Counted from the stretch's first letter, positions 1 to 7,849 are shown. The stretch is 64,000 bases of DNA from Sphingomonas paucimobilis NBRC 13935 (GCF_000739895.2 NZ_BBJS01000023.1:1-64000), one strand, 5' to 3'. Translations and numbers: made by a program. The notes: generated by a model from the letters alone, not told the origin.

Positions 1-50
1 GGGGAGGAATCCATCTGAGCCGACCGTCGGCTTGGCCGCCTAAGATCATT

Positions 51-66
51 TGGCCCGCCCCTTGCA
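51..66 (+). promoter_or_regulatory. Sigma54 (-24/-12) promoter of the motA-like gene
   Basis: TGGCCCGCCCCTTGCA matches the sigma54 pattern TGGCACG-N4-TTGCW with one mismatch, and the GG and GC are separated by the required 10 bases. Placing the GC at -13/-12 puts transcription start near base 77, one base before the ATG at 78, so the message may be leaderless. Bases 1-50 hold no recognisable feature apart from a stop codon at 16-18 that could end an upstream gene. Confidence 0.7.
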
Positions 67-77
67 GGGAGACGCGC

Positions 78-779
78 ATGATCGCTTTGCCACCGCTTCA
101 CCAGTTCCTTGATCCGGCCGCGCTTGCCATCGTGCTGGGCGGGACCTTGATCGCCACCTTGCTGCGCACGCCCTGGGGGGATGCGCGGCGAGCGGTACGG
201 GCTTTGACGGTGCTGATCCGCCGGCCCTTCTCGGCCGATCCGCTGGTCGAGCAGATCGCGCATCTGTCGCGCGTCGCCAAACGCCACGGCGTGCTGACGC
301 TCGACCGATCGGTCATTACCGATCCCGACCTGGCCGAGGCGATCGCCGCGATCGTCGATGGCGAAGGTGCCGAATCCGTCACGAACCGGCTCGCCATGGC
401 GCGTCAGGGTCGGGTCGAACGACATGTCGCGATCGCCGATATCTGGGCCGGTGCGGCCGAAGCCGCCCCCGCCATGGGCATGGTCGGCACGCTGATCGGT
501 CTGGCGGCCATGTTCGCGACGATGAACGACCCTCAGCGGATCGGCGGCGCGATGGCGATCGCGCTGCTCGCCACGCTCTATGGCGCGCTGTTCGCCAATC
601 TGGTCGCACAGCCCATCGCCATCCGTCTGCGCCGTGCCGCCCGGATCGAGGCGTTCGAGCGCACCCGCCTCGTCGCCCCGCTGGCCTTGCTCGCCGCGCG
701 CGAGGCACCGCGTCCGGGGCGCACGCCCCTCACCCCCGGCAAGCCCGGCGGCGGCCCCAATCTGGTGAGCGTGGCATGA
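78..779 (+). CDS. motA: MotA-like flagellar stator protein (MotA/TolQ/ExbB family), short N-terminus
   Basis: Inner-membrane proton-channel subunit of the flagellar stator. The residues DPAALAIVLGGT (12-23) are typical of the second MotA membrane helix. Two more helices lie at about 127-150 and 157-182. Pro131 and Pro179 are spaced like the two functional prolines of E. coli MotA (173 and 222). At 233 residues it is shorter than usual MotA, and the first membrane helix is missing, leaving three predicted helices. The frame is open upstream to the window edge, but those residues are not hydrophobic, and the sigma54 site just upstream supports ATG 78. It overlaps the motB-like gene by four bases, consistent with a stator pair. 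The family is clear; that it powers this flagellum is inferred from context. Confidence 0.8.
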   Translation: MIALPPLHQFLDPAALAIVLGGTLIATLLRTPWGDARRAVRALTVLIRRPFSADPLVEQIAHLSRVAKRHGVLTLDRSVITDPDLAEAIAAIVDGEGAESVTNRLAMARQGRVERHVAIADIWAGAAEAAPAMGMVGTLIGLAAMFATMNDPQRIGGAMAIALLATLYGALFANLVAQPIAIRLRRAARIEAFERTRLVAPLALLAAREAPRPGRTPLTPGKPGGGPNLVSVA

Positions 780-1327
780 CCGATCCCGTCTTTCCCGAAG
801 CCGCGCCCGCGCGGCCCATCTGGCTCGTCACCCTGGCCGACCTCGCCTTGCTGCTGGTCGGCTTCCTGGTTCTCGTTCAGGCGACGGGGACGGAGCGCCG
901 GCCGGCGCTGCTCAACGGCTTGCGCGCGCAATTCGGGTCGAGCAAGTCCTTGGTCGACCAGGCGATGCGCCTGCCGCCCGAACCACCACCCGCCATGCCG
1001 GTGGCGGCCGCCGCGCTGCGCTTCGCGCCCGGCTCGGCGACACCGGTCGACCCCGACGTGCTCTTCGTCCCCTGGGCGCATGAGGCGCTGGCCGATCCGC
1101 GCGTCCGGCTGTCGGTCGTCGGCGCCACCGATGGCAGTGCCGCCGATGTCGATCCCGTCACCCATAGCGCGGTGGTCCTCGCCGCCGATCGTGCGCGCGC
1201 CGCCGCCGCGCTGATCGGTCCGGCCGCCGTCGACCGCCTGATCCTTTCCACCGCCGCAAAGCCCGGCCAGCGCATCGCGATGGTCACCTTGGTCTTTGCC
1301 GGCGAACCATCACGGAGACACCAATGA
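776..1327 (+). CDS. motB: MotB-like stator protein with degenerate OmpA-type domain
   Basis: Peptidoglycan-anchoring and proton-binding partner of the motA-like protein. A single membrane segment (about 16-36) contains WLVTLADLALLL, with Asp22 at the place of the essential MotB proton-binding aspartate. The periplasmic part is short: 183 residues in total against roughly 250-310 for ordinary MotB. Only remnants of the OmpA peptidoglycan motif are visible, VVGATDGS at 114-121 and AADRARAAAALI at 136-147 in place of the usual GHTD and LS..RA elements. It starts by ATGA overlap with motA-like and ends by ATGA overlap with flgA. The reduced anchor domain is odd and matches the reduced MotA partner. 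Confidence 0.75.
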   Translation: MTDPVFPEAAPARPIWLVTLADLALLLVGFLVLVQATGTERRPALLNGLRAQFGSSKSLVDQAMRLPPEPPPAMPVAAAALRFAPGSATPVDPDVLFVPWAHEALADPRVRLSVVGATDGSAADVDPVTHSAVVLAADRARAAAALIGPAAVDRLILSTAAKPGQRIAMVTLVFAGEPSRRHQ

Positions 1328-1821
1328 TCCTCTCCCTGTTGCTGGCGGGTGCCGCCAATTTCCAGGATATCGGCGCGCTCGACGCCGCCGTCGCCACCTT
1401 TACCGGCCGACCGATCGGGGTAGAGGGCGGGGCGCGGGCGCCGGTCGACACCCGGCTGAAGCTCGCGCAGTGCGCCACCGTATCGCTGTCCTGGCGGACC
1501 GAGGCGCATGATGCCGTCGTGGTTAATTGCGCAGGCCCCCAATGGCGGATCTTCGTGCCGGTGCTCAGCGCGCCCCGCCCCGCCGCCGCGCCGCGCGCCA
1601 TGCCCGCCATCGCGGTGAAGGCCGAACCCGTCATCCGGCGCGGAGACCCCGTCGTGATCGAGGCCGGCTCGGACGGATTTTCCATTACCCGCGAAGGGGT
1701 TGCGATGGCCGATGCCGCGCCCGGCGGCCATTTCCCGGTGCGCATCGACGCCGCGCGCCAACCGATCCAGGCGGTCGCGCTGGCCAGCGGCCGCGCCACC
1801 CTGCCCGGCTGGTCGGAATGA
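1324..1821 (+). CDS. flgA: FlgA, flagellar P-ring assembly chaperone
   Basis: Periplasmic chaperone needed for FlgI P-ring assembly around the rod. The C-terminal half carries the SAF-type pattern: VIRRGDPVVIEAGSDGFSI, then EGVAMADAAPGGHFPVRI, then QAVALASGRATLPG. This pattern is characteristic of FlgA. The protein is 165 residues, short for the family, with only a brief hydrophobic start (MILSLLLAGA) that could act as a signal sequence. The ATG overlaps the motB-like stop. The other rod, hook and ring genes (flgB-L) are not in the window. Confidence 0.85.
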   Translation: MILSLLLAGAANFQDIGALDAAVATFTGRPIGVEGGARAPVDTRLKLAQCATVSLSWRTEAHDAVVVNCAGPQWRIFVPVLSAPRPAAAPRAMPAIAVKAEPVIRRGDPVVIEAGSDGFSITREGVAMADAAPGGHFPVRIDAARQPIQAVALASGRATLPGWSE

Positions 1822-1855
1822 TTGGCAGAAATGCGCGGGGGTCCGTAAATTCCCG

Positions 1856-1883
1856 CTAAAGATTCCCGGCCCGGGGCCGTTAT
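1856..1883 (+). promoter_or_regulatory. Sigma28 (FliA) promoter of flgM-flgN
   Basis: CTAAA (1856-1860), 15 bases, then GCCGTTAT (1876-1883). The same spacing and nearly the same hexamers occur upstream of both flagellin genes and fliD in this window. It resembles the enteric sigma28 pattern TAAA-N15-GCCGATAA. Predicted transcription start is near 1890, which argues against the upstream ATG at 1889 for flgM and in favour of ATG 1916. Confidence 0.8.
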
Positions 1884-1915
1884 ACCCCATGTCAGCGAAA
1901 CCAACGGGTGCGGAC

Positions 1916-2209
1916 ATGGTCGATGTAACAAGGCTCAGTGCCGGGGAAACGAGGGTCGCGCGGATCGCCGGCGTGTCGCGTCCCGGCGCGCTCGCCGCGG
2001 AAGCGCAGACCGCCGCAACGCCCGCCAAGGCGATGGGCGAGACGAGCGGGGTGGGCAATCTAGCCCGCACGCTGGCCGCCGAACCGCCGGTCGATATGGA
2101 CCGGATCGCCGAGATTAAGAAGGCGATCGCCAACGGCAATTTCCCGATCCTGCCGGCGACCATCGCCGACCAGATGATCGCGTTGAAGCTCGACTGGAAT
2201 GGTAAATGA
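1916..2209 (+). CDS. flgM: FlgM, anti-sigma28 factor
   Basis: Binds and inhibits FliA until the hook-basal body is complete, then is exported. The C-terminal segment MDRIAEIKKAIANGNF followed by IADQMIAL is the FlgM sigma-binding helix region. With ATG 1916 the protein has 97 residues, the usual size. An in-frame ATG at 1889 would lie at the predicted transcription start of the sigma28 promoter, so it is less likely. The sigma28 promoter means FliA activates its own inhibitor. Its stop overlaps the flgN start (ATGA), and the next gene is the FlgN chaperone as in many flagellar loci. Confidence 0.85.
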   Translation: MVDVTRLSAGETRVARIAGVSRPGALAAEAQTAATPAKAMGETSGVGNLARTLAAEPPVDMDRIAEIKKAIANGNFPILPATIADQMIALKLDWNGK

Positions 2210-2517
2210 CGCGGCGTGACGCTCTGATCCGGGTCATCGAGGCCCTTCATCGTGAAATCGCGGCCCTGAAGTCGAACGACGTCGTCGCGCTGGAACGCGC
2301 TACCACCGAAAAGCTGGCCGCGATCGAGGATGTCGCCTCGCTCGGCACCGGTCCGGCCGGTCCCGACCTGCGCGAGCTCGCCGACGAGGCCAATCGCCTG
2401 AACGAGACCTGCCGCATCTATGTGAACCTGATGGCGGCCAATGTGCGGCGCAAGCTGCAGACGCTGACCGGCGATGCCGGGGGCGGCTATCGCCCGATGA
2501 TGCGCGCCTACGCCTGA
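2206..2517 (+). CDS. flgN: FlgN-type flagellar export chaperone
   Basis: Cytosolic chaperone for the hook-filament junction proteins FlgK and FlgL. It is 103 residues and predicted mostly helical, starting MTRRDALIRVIEALHREIAA, with a second helix around LRELADEANRLNETCRIY and a basic C-terminus. Sequence similarity is modest, as is usual for FlgN. The call rests on size, helical pattern and the flgM-flgN order. ATGA overlap with flgM implies the same transcript, and a terminator follows at 2603-2645. Confidence 0.75.
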   Translation: MTRRDALIRVIEALHREIAALKSNDVVALERATTEKLAAIEDVASLGTGPAGPDLRELADEANRLNETCRIYVNLMAANVRRKLQTLTGDAGGGYRPMMRAYA

Positions 2518-2525
2518 TCGTCCTA

Positions 2526-2564
2526 TTTGCCGTTGCCGGCCGGCAAGCGCTTGCCGTTTTGCCG
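2526..2564. promoter_or_regulatory. Cluster of TTGCCG boxes, candidate enhancer for the sigma54 promoter at 2674
   Basis: Four TTGCCG copies lie in 39 bases, at 2527-2532, 2533-2538, 2551-2556 and 2559-2564. The second forms the perfect palindrome TTGCCGGCCGGCAA (2533-2546). The cluster is about 110-150 bases upstream of the -24 element, a normal distance for a sigma54 activator site. Similar boxes flank the activator gene and a flagellin. The likely binder is the activator encoded at 10150. I recall Caulobacter FlbD (ftr) sites of related sequence, so binding is an inference. Confidence 0.5.
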
Positions 2565-2602
2565 AAACCCACGATCTCTCTGCCCCTCTACCCTTGCCGA
2601 CC

Positions 2603-2645
2603 AAGGCCCCGAACACCGTAAACCCACGGTTTTCCGGGCCTTTTT
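2603..2645 (+). terminator. Rho-independent terminator after flgN
   Basis: AAGGCCC (2603-2609) pairs with GGGCCTT ending at 2642. Inside it ACCGT (2615-2619) pairs with ACGGT (2626-2630). Five T residues follow at 2641-2645. It separates the motA-flgN unit from the next sigma54 promoter. Confidence 0.75.
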
Positions 2646-2673
2646 GATTCCGCCCCTGGACCGACGCAAAAAC

Positions 2674-2689
2674 TGGCACGGCCTTTGCT
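2674..2689 (+). promoter_or_regulatory. Sigma54 promoter of the transglycosylase-flhA-fliA operon
   Basis: TGGCACGGCCTTTGCT is a full match to TGGCACG-N4-TTGCW. The GC at -13/-12 predicts transcription start at about 2700. This excludes the GTG at 2692 as translation start and supports ATG 2725. The operon includes fliA, so sigma28 expression would depend on sigma54. Confidence 0.85.
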
Positions 2690-2724
2690 GAGTGAAGCCC
2701 GAACAAGGGCATTTACCAAACAGC

Positions 2725-3588
2725 ATGACCGTCCAACCCGTCTCTCAATCCCGGATCCAGTCGGCGATCGCGCTGGCCTCCAGCCGCACGGGGGTCGATT
2801 TCGGCTATCTGCTGGGCCAGGCCAAGCTCGAGTCCGGGCTGAACGCCAATGCGCGCGCCGGCACCTCCTCCGCCTCGGGGCTCTATCAGTTCGTCGAGCA
2901 GAGCTGGCTCGCCGTGCTCAAGAAGCATGGCGCCGAACATGGGATGGGCTGGGCCGCCGATGCGATCGGCCAGTCGGGCGGGCGCTATTATGTCAGCGGC
3001 GGCGCGCGGGCCGCGGTGATGGGGCTGCGCAACGACCCCACCGCCGCCTCGCTAATGGCCGCCGAACATGCCTCCGACAACAAGGCCGCGCTGGAATCGA
3101 CGCTGGGCCGCGAAACGAACGGCACCGACCTGTATATGGCGCATTTCCTGGGCCTGGGCGGCGCGACCAAGTTCCTGTCCAAGCTGGCCTCCAGCCCGCA
3201 GACGACGGGTGCCGCGCTGTTCCCCGCCGCCGCGCGCGCCAACCGCTCGGTCTTCTATGCCGCGAACGGCCAGCCGCGCACCGTCGCCGACATCTATGAC
3301 CGGTTCGCCAACAAGCTGGCCGGCAGCTCGGCGGACAGCGACGCGACCCGCGCCGCCAACATGCAGTTCGCTGCCCAGGCGCTGGCGCTGCAGGGTCAGG
3401 GCGACGCGACCGTCGTCACCGGCAATAATGAAAGCGCCAGCGACGCGCTCGCCTGGGCGACCAGCACGATGAACCAGTTGGGCCTGCGCGGGGCTGCGAC
3501 CGCCAATGCCACGGGCGACAGCCTGTTGCGGCCCAAGCCCGACCACGCCCGGCTGGCGTACATGATGCTGGCGAGCATGGGGGGCTAA
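2725..3588 (+). CDS. Flagellum-associated lytic transglycosylase (SltF/FlgJ-like, SLT fold)
   Basis: Probably opens peptidoglycan for the rod, a job done by the FlgJ muramidase domain in enterics and by SltF in Rhodobacter. The segment LLGQAKLESGLNANARAGTS followed by ASGLYQFVEQSW is the lysozyme-like SLT core, with the catalytic Glu in KLESG. At 287 residues it has a long Ala/Gly-rich C-terminal half without another recognised domain. No signal peptide is evident, so export through the flagellar apparatus or another route is possible. It is first in the operon with flhA and fliA, behind a perfect sigma54 promoter. Confidence 0.75.
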   Translation: MTVQPVSQSRIQSAIALASSRTGVDFGYLLGQAKLESGLNANARAGTSSASGLYQFVEQSWLAVLKKHGAEHGMGWAADAIGQSGGRYYVSGGARAAVMGLRNDPTAASLMAAEHASDNKAALESTLGRETNGTDLYMAHFLGLGGATKFLSKLASSPQTTGAALFPAAARANRSVFYAANGQPRTVADIYDRFANKLAGSSADSDATRAANMQFAAQALALQGQGDATVVTGNNESASDALAWATSTMNQLGLRGAATANATGDSLLRPKPDHARLAYMMLASMGG

Positions 3589-3591
3589 GCG

Positions 3592-5658
3592 ATGGGCAAG
3601 CTTTTCGCCAATGGCCGCACCATGGCCCTGCCCGCCGCGATCCTGCTGCTGGTGCTCGTCATGGTCGTGCCGATCCCGCCGGCGCTGCTCGACATCTTCT
3701 TCGTCGCCAATATCGCGATCAGCCTCGCGGTGCTGATGGTCGCACTGAACGCCGAAAAGCCGCTCGACTTCTCGGCCTTCCCGACCGTCCTCCTGTTCGC
3801 GACCCTGTTCCGCCTAGGCCTCAACGTCGCCTCGACCCGCATCGTGCTGGTCCATGGCCATGAGGGCGAGAGCGCGGCGGGCCACGTCATCGAGGCGTTC
3901 GGCACCTTCCTGATCGGCGGCGACTATGTCGTCGGCCTCTTCGTCTTCGCGATCCTGATGATCATCAACCTGATCGTCGTGACCAAGGGCGCAGGGCGCG
4001 TGTCCGAAGTGTCGGCGCGCTTCACCCTGGACGCCTTGCCCGGCAAGCAGATGGCGATCGACGCCGATCTGAACGCCGGCCTGATCACCCCCGACCAGGC
4101 CAAGGCGCGCCGCGTCGAGGTGTCCACCGAGGCCGATTTCTACGGCTCGATGGACGGCTCGTCCAAGTTCGTGAAGGGCGACGCGGTCGCCGCGATGCTG
4201 ATCCTGGCGGCCAATATCATCGGCGGCCTGATCCTGGGTCCGGTCAGCCATGGCATGGGCGTGGCCGACGCGGCCAAGACCTATATCCTGCTCGCGATCG
4301 GTGACGCGCTGGTCGCGCAGCTTCCTTCGCTGATGCTGTCGATCGCTGCCGCCGCCATCGTCACCCGCGTCTCGTCCGACAAGGACCTGGCCGGCCAGAT
4401 CGGCTCACAGTTCGGCGCGTCCAAGACCTGGCTGCCGGTCGCGGTCATCCTGGGCCTGCTGGGCATGCTGCCGGGCATGCCGCACATGATCCTGCTGCCC
4501 GCCGCCGCCATTGCCGGGTTCACCGCGTGGAAACTGCGCCAGATCGAGAAGCGGCCGGTCCCCGTCCCCCCGCCCCCCGCCGCCGAGCCGGTCGATCCCT
4601 CGCGCATCGGTTGGGACGAGGTGATCGACGGGATGCAGGTGCATATCGACATCGGTTACGGCCTGGTGCCGCTGGTCGACGAGCGTCGCGGTGCGCCGCT
4701 GATGGCCCGCATCACCGGTGTCCGCCGACAGTTGTCCAAGGATCTCGGCTTCGTCGTGCCGCAGGCGCGGGTCCGCGACGACATCAATCTCGGGCCGTAT
4801 AACTACCGGATCATCATCAACGGCGTCGTCGCCGCCGAGGATCAGGTGTCGCCCGACGAAATGCTGGCGCTCGACACCGGCCAGGCCTTTGGCACGCTCA
4901 ACGGCAAGCCGGTCAAGGACCCCACCTTCGGCCTGCCCGCCACTTGGATCCTGAAGGGCGACGCCGATGCCGCCACCGGCATGGGCTACCTCGTCGTCGA
5001 TCCGGGCACCGTCATGGCGACGCACCTGAACCACATCCTGTCCTCGAACGCCGCCGAGCTGCTCGGCCCCGACGAGGTCCAGTCGCTGCTCGACGGGCTG
5101 AAGGAGCGCGCCGCGCAACTCGCCGCCTCGCTCAGCCCCAATCCTTTGCCGCTCACCACCCTGACCCAGGTTCTCAAGGGCCTTCTTTCGGAGAATATCA
5201 CCTTGAAGGAGTTCCGCCGCATCGCCAGCGCGATCGCCGTGGCGGCCCAGAAGACGCTCGACGCCGAAGAGATTGTCGAGCTGATCCGGCCGCAGTTGGG
5301 CGCGCTCATCATCCAGAAGCTGTGTGGCATGCGCGAGCCGCTGCGCGTCATGACGCTGGACGGTCAGCTCGAAGGGCTGCTCGCCCAGGCGATGCGCGCC
5401 GATACCGGTCGCCGCCACGTGATCGAGCCCGATCTGGGCCGCCGCATCACCGAGGCACTGACCCATGCCGCGCAGCCGCTGCTCGCCGAGGCCAAGCCCT
5501 TCGCGCTGGTCGTCCAGCCGGGCGTGCGGATCGCGATGCGCAAGCTGCTGCGCACCTGCCTGCCCGACACGCCGGTCCTGTCCTTCTTCGAGGTGCCCGA
5601 GGAGAAGGCGGTCGAGGTCGTCGCCGTGATCGGCGCACCGCAGGCGCTGGCGGCATGA
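3592..5658 (+). CDS. flhA: FlhA, flagellar type III export gate protein
   Basis: Polytopic inner-membrane component of the export gate, with a large cytoplasmic C-terminal domain that docks chaperone-substrate complexes. It is 688 residues, the normal length. The FHIPEP signature spans about 136-160 (RVSEVSARF, then LDALPGKQMAID). N-terminal membrane helices occupy about 11-130 and 190-310. The soluble domain from about 340 contains GYGLVPLVD and the late PQLGALIIQKLCG. The start ATG follows the transglycosylase stop by three bases. Its stop overlaps the fliA ATG, so the two are co-translated. Confidence 0.97.
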   Translation: MGKLFANGRTMALPAAILLLVLVMVVPIPPALLDIFFVANIAISLAVLMVALNAEKPLDFSAFPTVLLFATLFRLGLNVASTRIVLVHGHEGESAAGHVIEAFGTFLIGGDYVVGLFVFAILMIINLIVVTKGAGRVSEVSARFTLDALPGKQMAIDADLNAGLITPDQAKARRVEVSTEADFYGSMDGSSKFVKGDAVAAMLILAANIIGGLILGPVSHGMGVADAAKTYILLAIGDALVAQLPSLMLSIAAAAIVTRVSSDKDLAGQIGSQFGASKTWLPVAVILGLLGMLPGMPHMILLPAAAIAGFTAWKLRQIEKRPVPVPPPPAAEPVDPSRIGWDEVIDGMQVHIDIGYGLVPLVDERRGAPLMARITGVRRQLSKDLGFVVPQARVRDDINLGPYNYRIIINGVVAAEDQVSPDEMLALDTGQAFGTLNGKPVKDPTFGLPATWILKGDADAATGMGYLVVDPGTVMATHLNHILSSNAAELLGPDEVQSLLDGLKERAAQLAASLSPNPLPLTTLTQVLKGLLSENITLKEFRRIASAIAVAAQKTLDAEEIVELIRPQLGALIIQKLCGMREPLRVMTLDGQLEGLLAQAMRADTGRRHVIEPDLGRRITEALTHAAQPLLAEAKPFALVVQPGVRIAMRKLLRTCLPDTPVLSFFEVPEEKAVEVVAVIGAPQALAA

Positions 5659-6467
5659 GCGCGCACCCCTTGAGCGGCGCGTTCCTGAACGCCCAGGCGA
5701 TCAACCCGGTCAATTTCGACCCGGCACTCGCCAACCCCACGGTCGCCGACCAGCCGATCACCTATCGCCCGGCACCGCGTCGGCGTGGCGGGATCGAGGC
5801 GGATGCGATCATCCGTCAACACCTGCCGCTGGTCCGCCGGATCGCGTGGCATGTGCATGGATCGATGTCGAGCCTGATCGAGGTCGAGGATCTGGTCCAG
5901 GTCGGCCTGGTCGCGCTGGTCGAGGCCGCCGCCTCGTTCGAGGAGCGCGGGGTCGAGTTCGGCCATTATCTGAAGGCGCGTCTGCGCGGCGCGATGATCG
6001 ACGAACTGCGCCGCCAGGCGACGACGACGCGCGGCGCGATGCGCCGCCGCCGCCAGTATCACGAGGCGGTGACCGCGCTGTCGCAGGTCGCGGGCCAGGT
6101 CCCGACCGACGAGGCGGTGGCCGAGAAGCTGGGCGTCACGACCGAAAAGCTGCGCACCGACTATAAGACGGCCGAGGCCGTGCGGATGGAGCCGATCGAC
6201 GACGTCTATGCCGACGACCTCCCCTGGTTCGCCGACGACACCCCCGACGCCTTCGAGCAACTCGCCGAAAGCGACCTGCGCGACGCGCTGATCGCCGCGA
6301 TCGCGTCGCTGCCCGAGCGCGAGGCGATGGTGATCCAGCTTTATTATGTCGAGGAACTCAATCTGGAGGAAATCGGCCAGGTGCTGGGCGTCGGCGCGGC
6401 GCGCGTCTGCCAGATCAAGAGCGCGGCGCATGCCCGGTTGAAAAAGGCGCTGTCCGCACAGCGTTAA
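5655..6467 (+). CDS. fliA: FliA, RNA polymerase sigma28 factor
   Basis: Directs transcription of late flagellar genes. It is 270 residues. Region 2 is visible in IIRQHLPLVRRIAWHVHG, then VEDLVQVGLVALVEAAASFE, then ARLRGAMIDELRRQ. Region 3 is near QVPTDEAVAEKLGV. Region 4 ends with LPEREAMVIQLYYVEELNLE, then EIGQVLGVGAARVCQIKSAA. An N-terminal extension of about 45 residues precedes region 2. ATGA overlap with flhA fixes the start. Four matching sigma28 promoters in the window are its expected targets. Sigma28 is absent from many alphaproteobacterial flagellar systems such as Caulobacter, so this cluster is of the FliA/FlgM type. Confidence 0.95.
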   Translation: MSAHPLSGAFLNAQAINPVNFDPALANPTVADQPITYRPAPRRRGGIEADAIIRQHLPLVRRIAWHVHGSMSSLIEVEDLVQVGLVALVEAAASFEERGVEFGHYLKARLRGAMIDELRRQATTTRGAMRRRRQYHEAVTALSQVAGQVPTDEAVAEKLGVTTEKLRTDYKTAEAVRMEPIDDVYADDLPWFADDTPDAFEQLAESDLRDALIAAIASLPEREAMVIQLYYVEELNLEEIGQVLGVGAARVCQIKSAAHARLKKALSAQR

Positions 6468-6480
6468 GATCCGGCTTTTC

Positions 6481-6502
6481 GGGGGCGGCAAGGGCCGCCC
6501 CC
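6481..6502 (+). terminator. Hairpin after fliA
   Basis: GGGGGCGGC (6481-6489) pairs perfectly with GCCGCCCCC (6494-6502) around a four-base loop. No T-run follows (ATAAATTGG), so it may be a weak terminator or an mRNA 3-prime stabiliser. Confidence 0.55.
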
Positions 6503-6541
6503 ATAAATTGGTTAGGCGAGCCGCGCCTCTGCGCCTAAGCA

Positions 6542-6563
6542 CTTCCCCCATGTTTGGGGGAAG
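6542..6563 (+). promoter_or_regulatory. Hairpin enclosing the Shine-Dalgarno sequence of the LolC-like gene
   Basis: CTTCCCCC (6542-6549), loop ATGTTT, GGGGGAAG (6556-6563). The 3-prime arm is the only Shine-Dalgarno-like sequence before the GTG at 6567, so pairing would block ribosome binding. It could set low or conditional translation, or be a terminator remnant. Confidence 0.45.
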
Positions 6564-6566
6564 ACG

Positions 6567-7793
6567 GTGCTTGCGCGCCATGAACGCCATCTGATCGCGC
6601 GCTATCTCTGGCCAGGGGCCGGCGGGCGGCTCGTCCTGCTCGTTGCCGCGATCGGCTGTACCGGTGTGATGATCGGTGTCGCCGCGCTGGTTCTGGTCAT
6701 CGCGGTCATGAACGGCGCGCAGACCAAATTGGCCGACAGCGTCGCGCCCGTCGACGGGCATCTCAGCATTGGGGTGCCACCCGACGCCAGGCGAACCATG
6801 GGGCAGGTCGCCGCGATGATCGCCCGCCTGCCCGGCGTCGCGCGTACCGAGCCGATTCGCGAGGTCACCGCCGGGCTGTCGATCGACGGCCGTATCACGC
6901 CTGTGAAAGTACAGGGCCGCGACCCGCGCACACTCTATAGACTCGTGCCGACGATGCGCTCGGCGCTAGCGCATAGCCCCGACCCGGCGGGTGCCGTGGC
7001 AATCGGTCAGAATGCCGCGCTGCAACTAGGGCTGTTCCCGGGCGATCCGGTCGCGATCGGCCGGGTGAATGTCGGCCCCGAGCGCACCCTGTCGCTCGAT
7101 CTGACCCCGGCGCGGATCGCGGCCTTCTATCCCGATGACGATCAGGGCGGCGAGCAGGTGACGCTGTTCGCTCCGCTCGACTCGCTGCCTGTCCTGAAGG
7201 ACGATGCGGTGGTGACCCGCCGCGTCGCCGTGGTGCTGACCGGCGCCGACCGGGAAGCGGCGGTGAGGGCAGCCATCCAGCGGCGACTTGGCCCCGGCTA
7301 TCCGATCACCAGTTGGCGGCAGGCGAATCGGGCGCTGCTGGCGGCGCTCGTCACCGAAAAGATCGGGATGACGATCGCGGTCGGGCTGGTGACACTGGTC
7401 GCGCTGTTCAACATCCTGTCGTCGATGACCTTGCTCGCGCGGGCCAAGCGGCGCGAGATCGCCATCCTGCGCACCATGGGGGTATCGGCCGCCAGCATCA
7501 TGCGGATCTTTGCCACCGTAGGCAGCATCATCGCGCTGATCGGGGCAGGGATCGGCCTGACGCTTGCCGCCGCCCTGCTGACGCAGCGCGGCGCGATCGT
7601 CGCGGGCGTGCGTCATCTGTCGCCGGCGCGGCAGGCGGAATGGGACGTGTTTCTGTCTTTGCCGATCGGCATTTCGGCGCGCGAGCTGGCCGTCATCGCC
7701 TTCAGCGTGATGGCCGGCGCCATCTTGGCCAGCCTTTATCCCGCCTGGCGAGCGGGGCGGACATCGCCGGCGATCGTGCTGCGCGCCGATTGA
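6567..7793 (+). CDS. LolC/LolE-like lipoprotein-releasing ABC permease
   Basis: Inner-membrane permease of the FtsX/MacB fold that would release lipoproteins to LolA with a LolD ATPase. It is 408 residues with GTG start. The N-terminal membrane helix (about 20-48) ends in VIAVMNGAQTKL, matching the LolC/E VMAVMNGF motif. A periplasmic domain (about 50-260) follows. The last three helices are near 270-295, 320-345 and 375-400, with the coupling segment LLARAKRREIAILRTMG. No lolD ATPase gene is adjacent, so the ATPase must be elsewhere. Its position between fliA and the flagellins looks incidental. Family membership is firm; the exact substrate is inferred. Confidence 0.85.
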   Translation: MLARHERHLIARYLWPGAGGRLVLLVAAIGCTGVMIGVAALVLVIAVMNGAQTKLADSVAPVDGHLSIGVPPDARRTMGQVAAMIARLPGVARTEPIREVTAGLSIDGRITPVKVQGRDPRTLYRLVPTMRSALAHSPDPAGAVAIGQNAALQLGLFPGDPVAIGRVNVGPERTLSLDLTPARIAAFYPDDDQGGEQVTLFAPLDSLPVLKDDAVVTRRVAVVLTGADREAAVRAAIQRRLGPGYPITSWRQANRALLAALVTEKIGMTIAVGLVTLVALFNILSSMTLLARAKRREIAILRTMGVSAASIMRIFATVGSIIALIGAGIGLTLAAALLTQRGAIVAGVRHLSPARQAEWDVFLSLPIGISARELAVIAFSVMAGAILASLYPAWRAGRTSPAIVLRAD

Positions 7794-7817
7794 GGTGCGG
7801 CTTTCCCAATTGCAAGT

Positions 7818-7849
7818 AAACCCCGGCGGCATGACTGCCGCCGGGGTTT
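7818..7849. terminator. Bidirectional terminator between convergent LolC-like and flagellin genes
   Basis: AAACCCCGGCGGC (7818-7830) pairs perfectly with GCCGCCGGGGTTT (7837-7849) around a six-base loop. The arms end in A or T triplets on both strands, suiting termination from either side between two genes that point towards each other. Confidence 0.75.

Noticed and set aside
1889..1915. Upstream ATG start for FlgM
   Set aside because: It coincides with the predicted transcription start of the sigma28 promoter, and the added residues are not FlgM-like.
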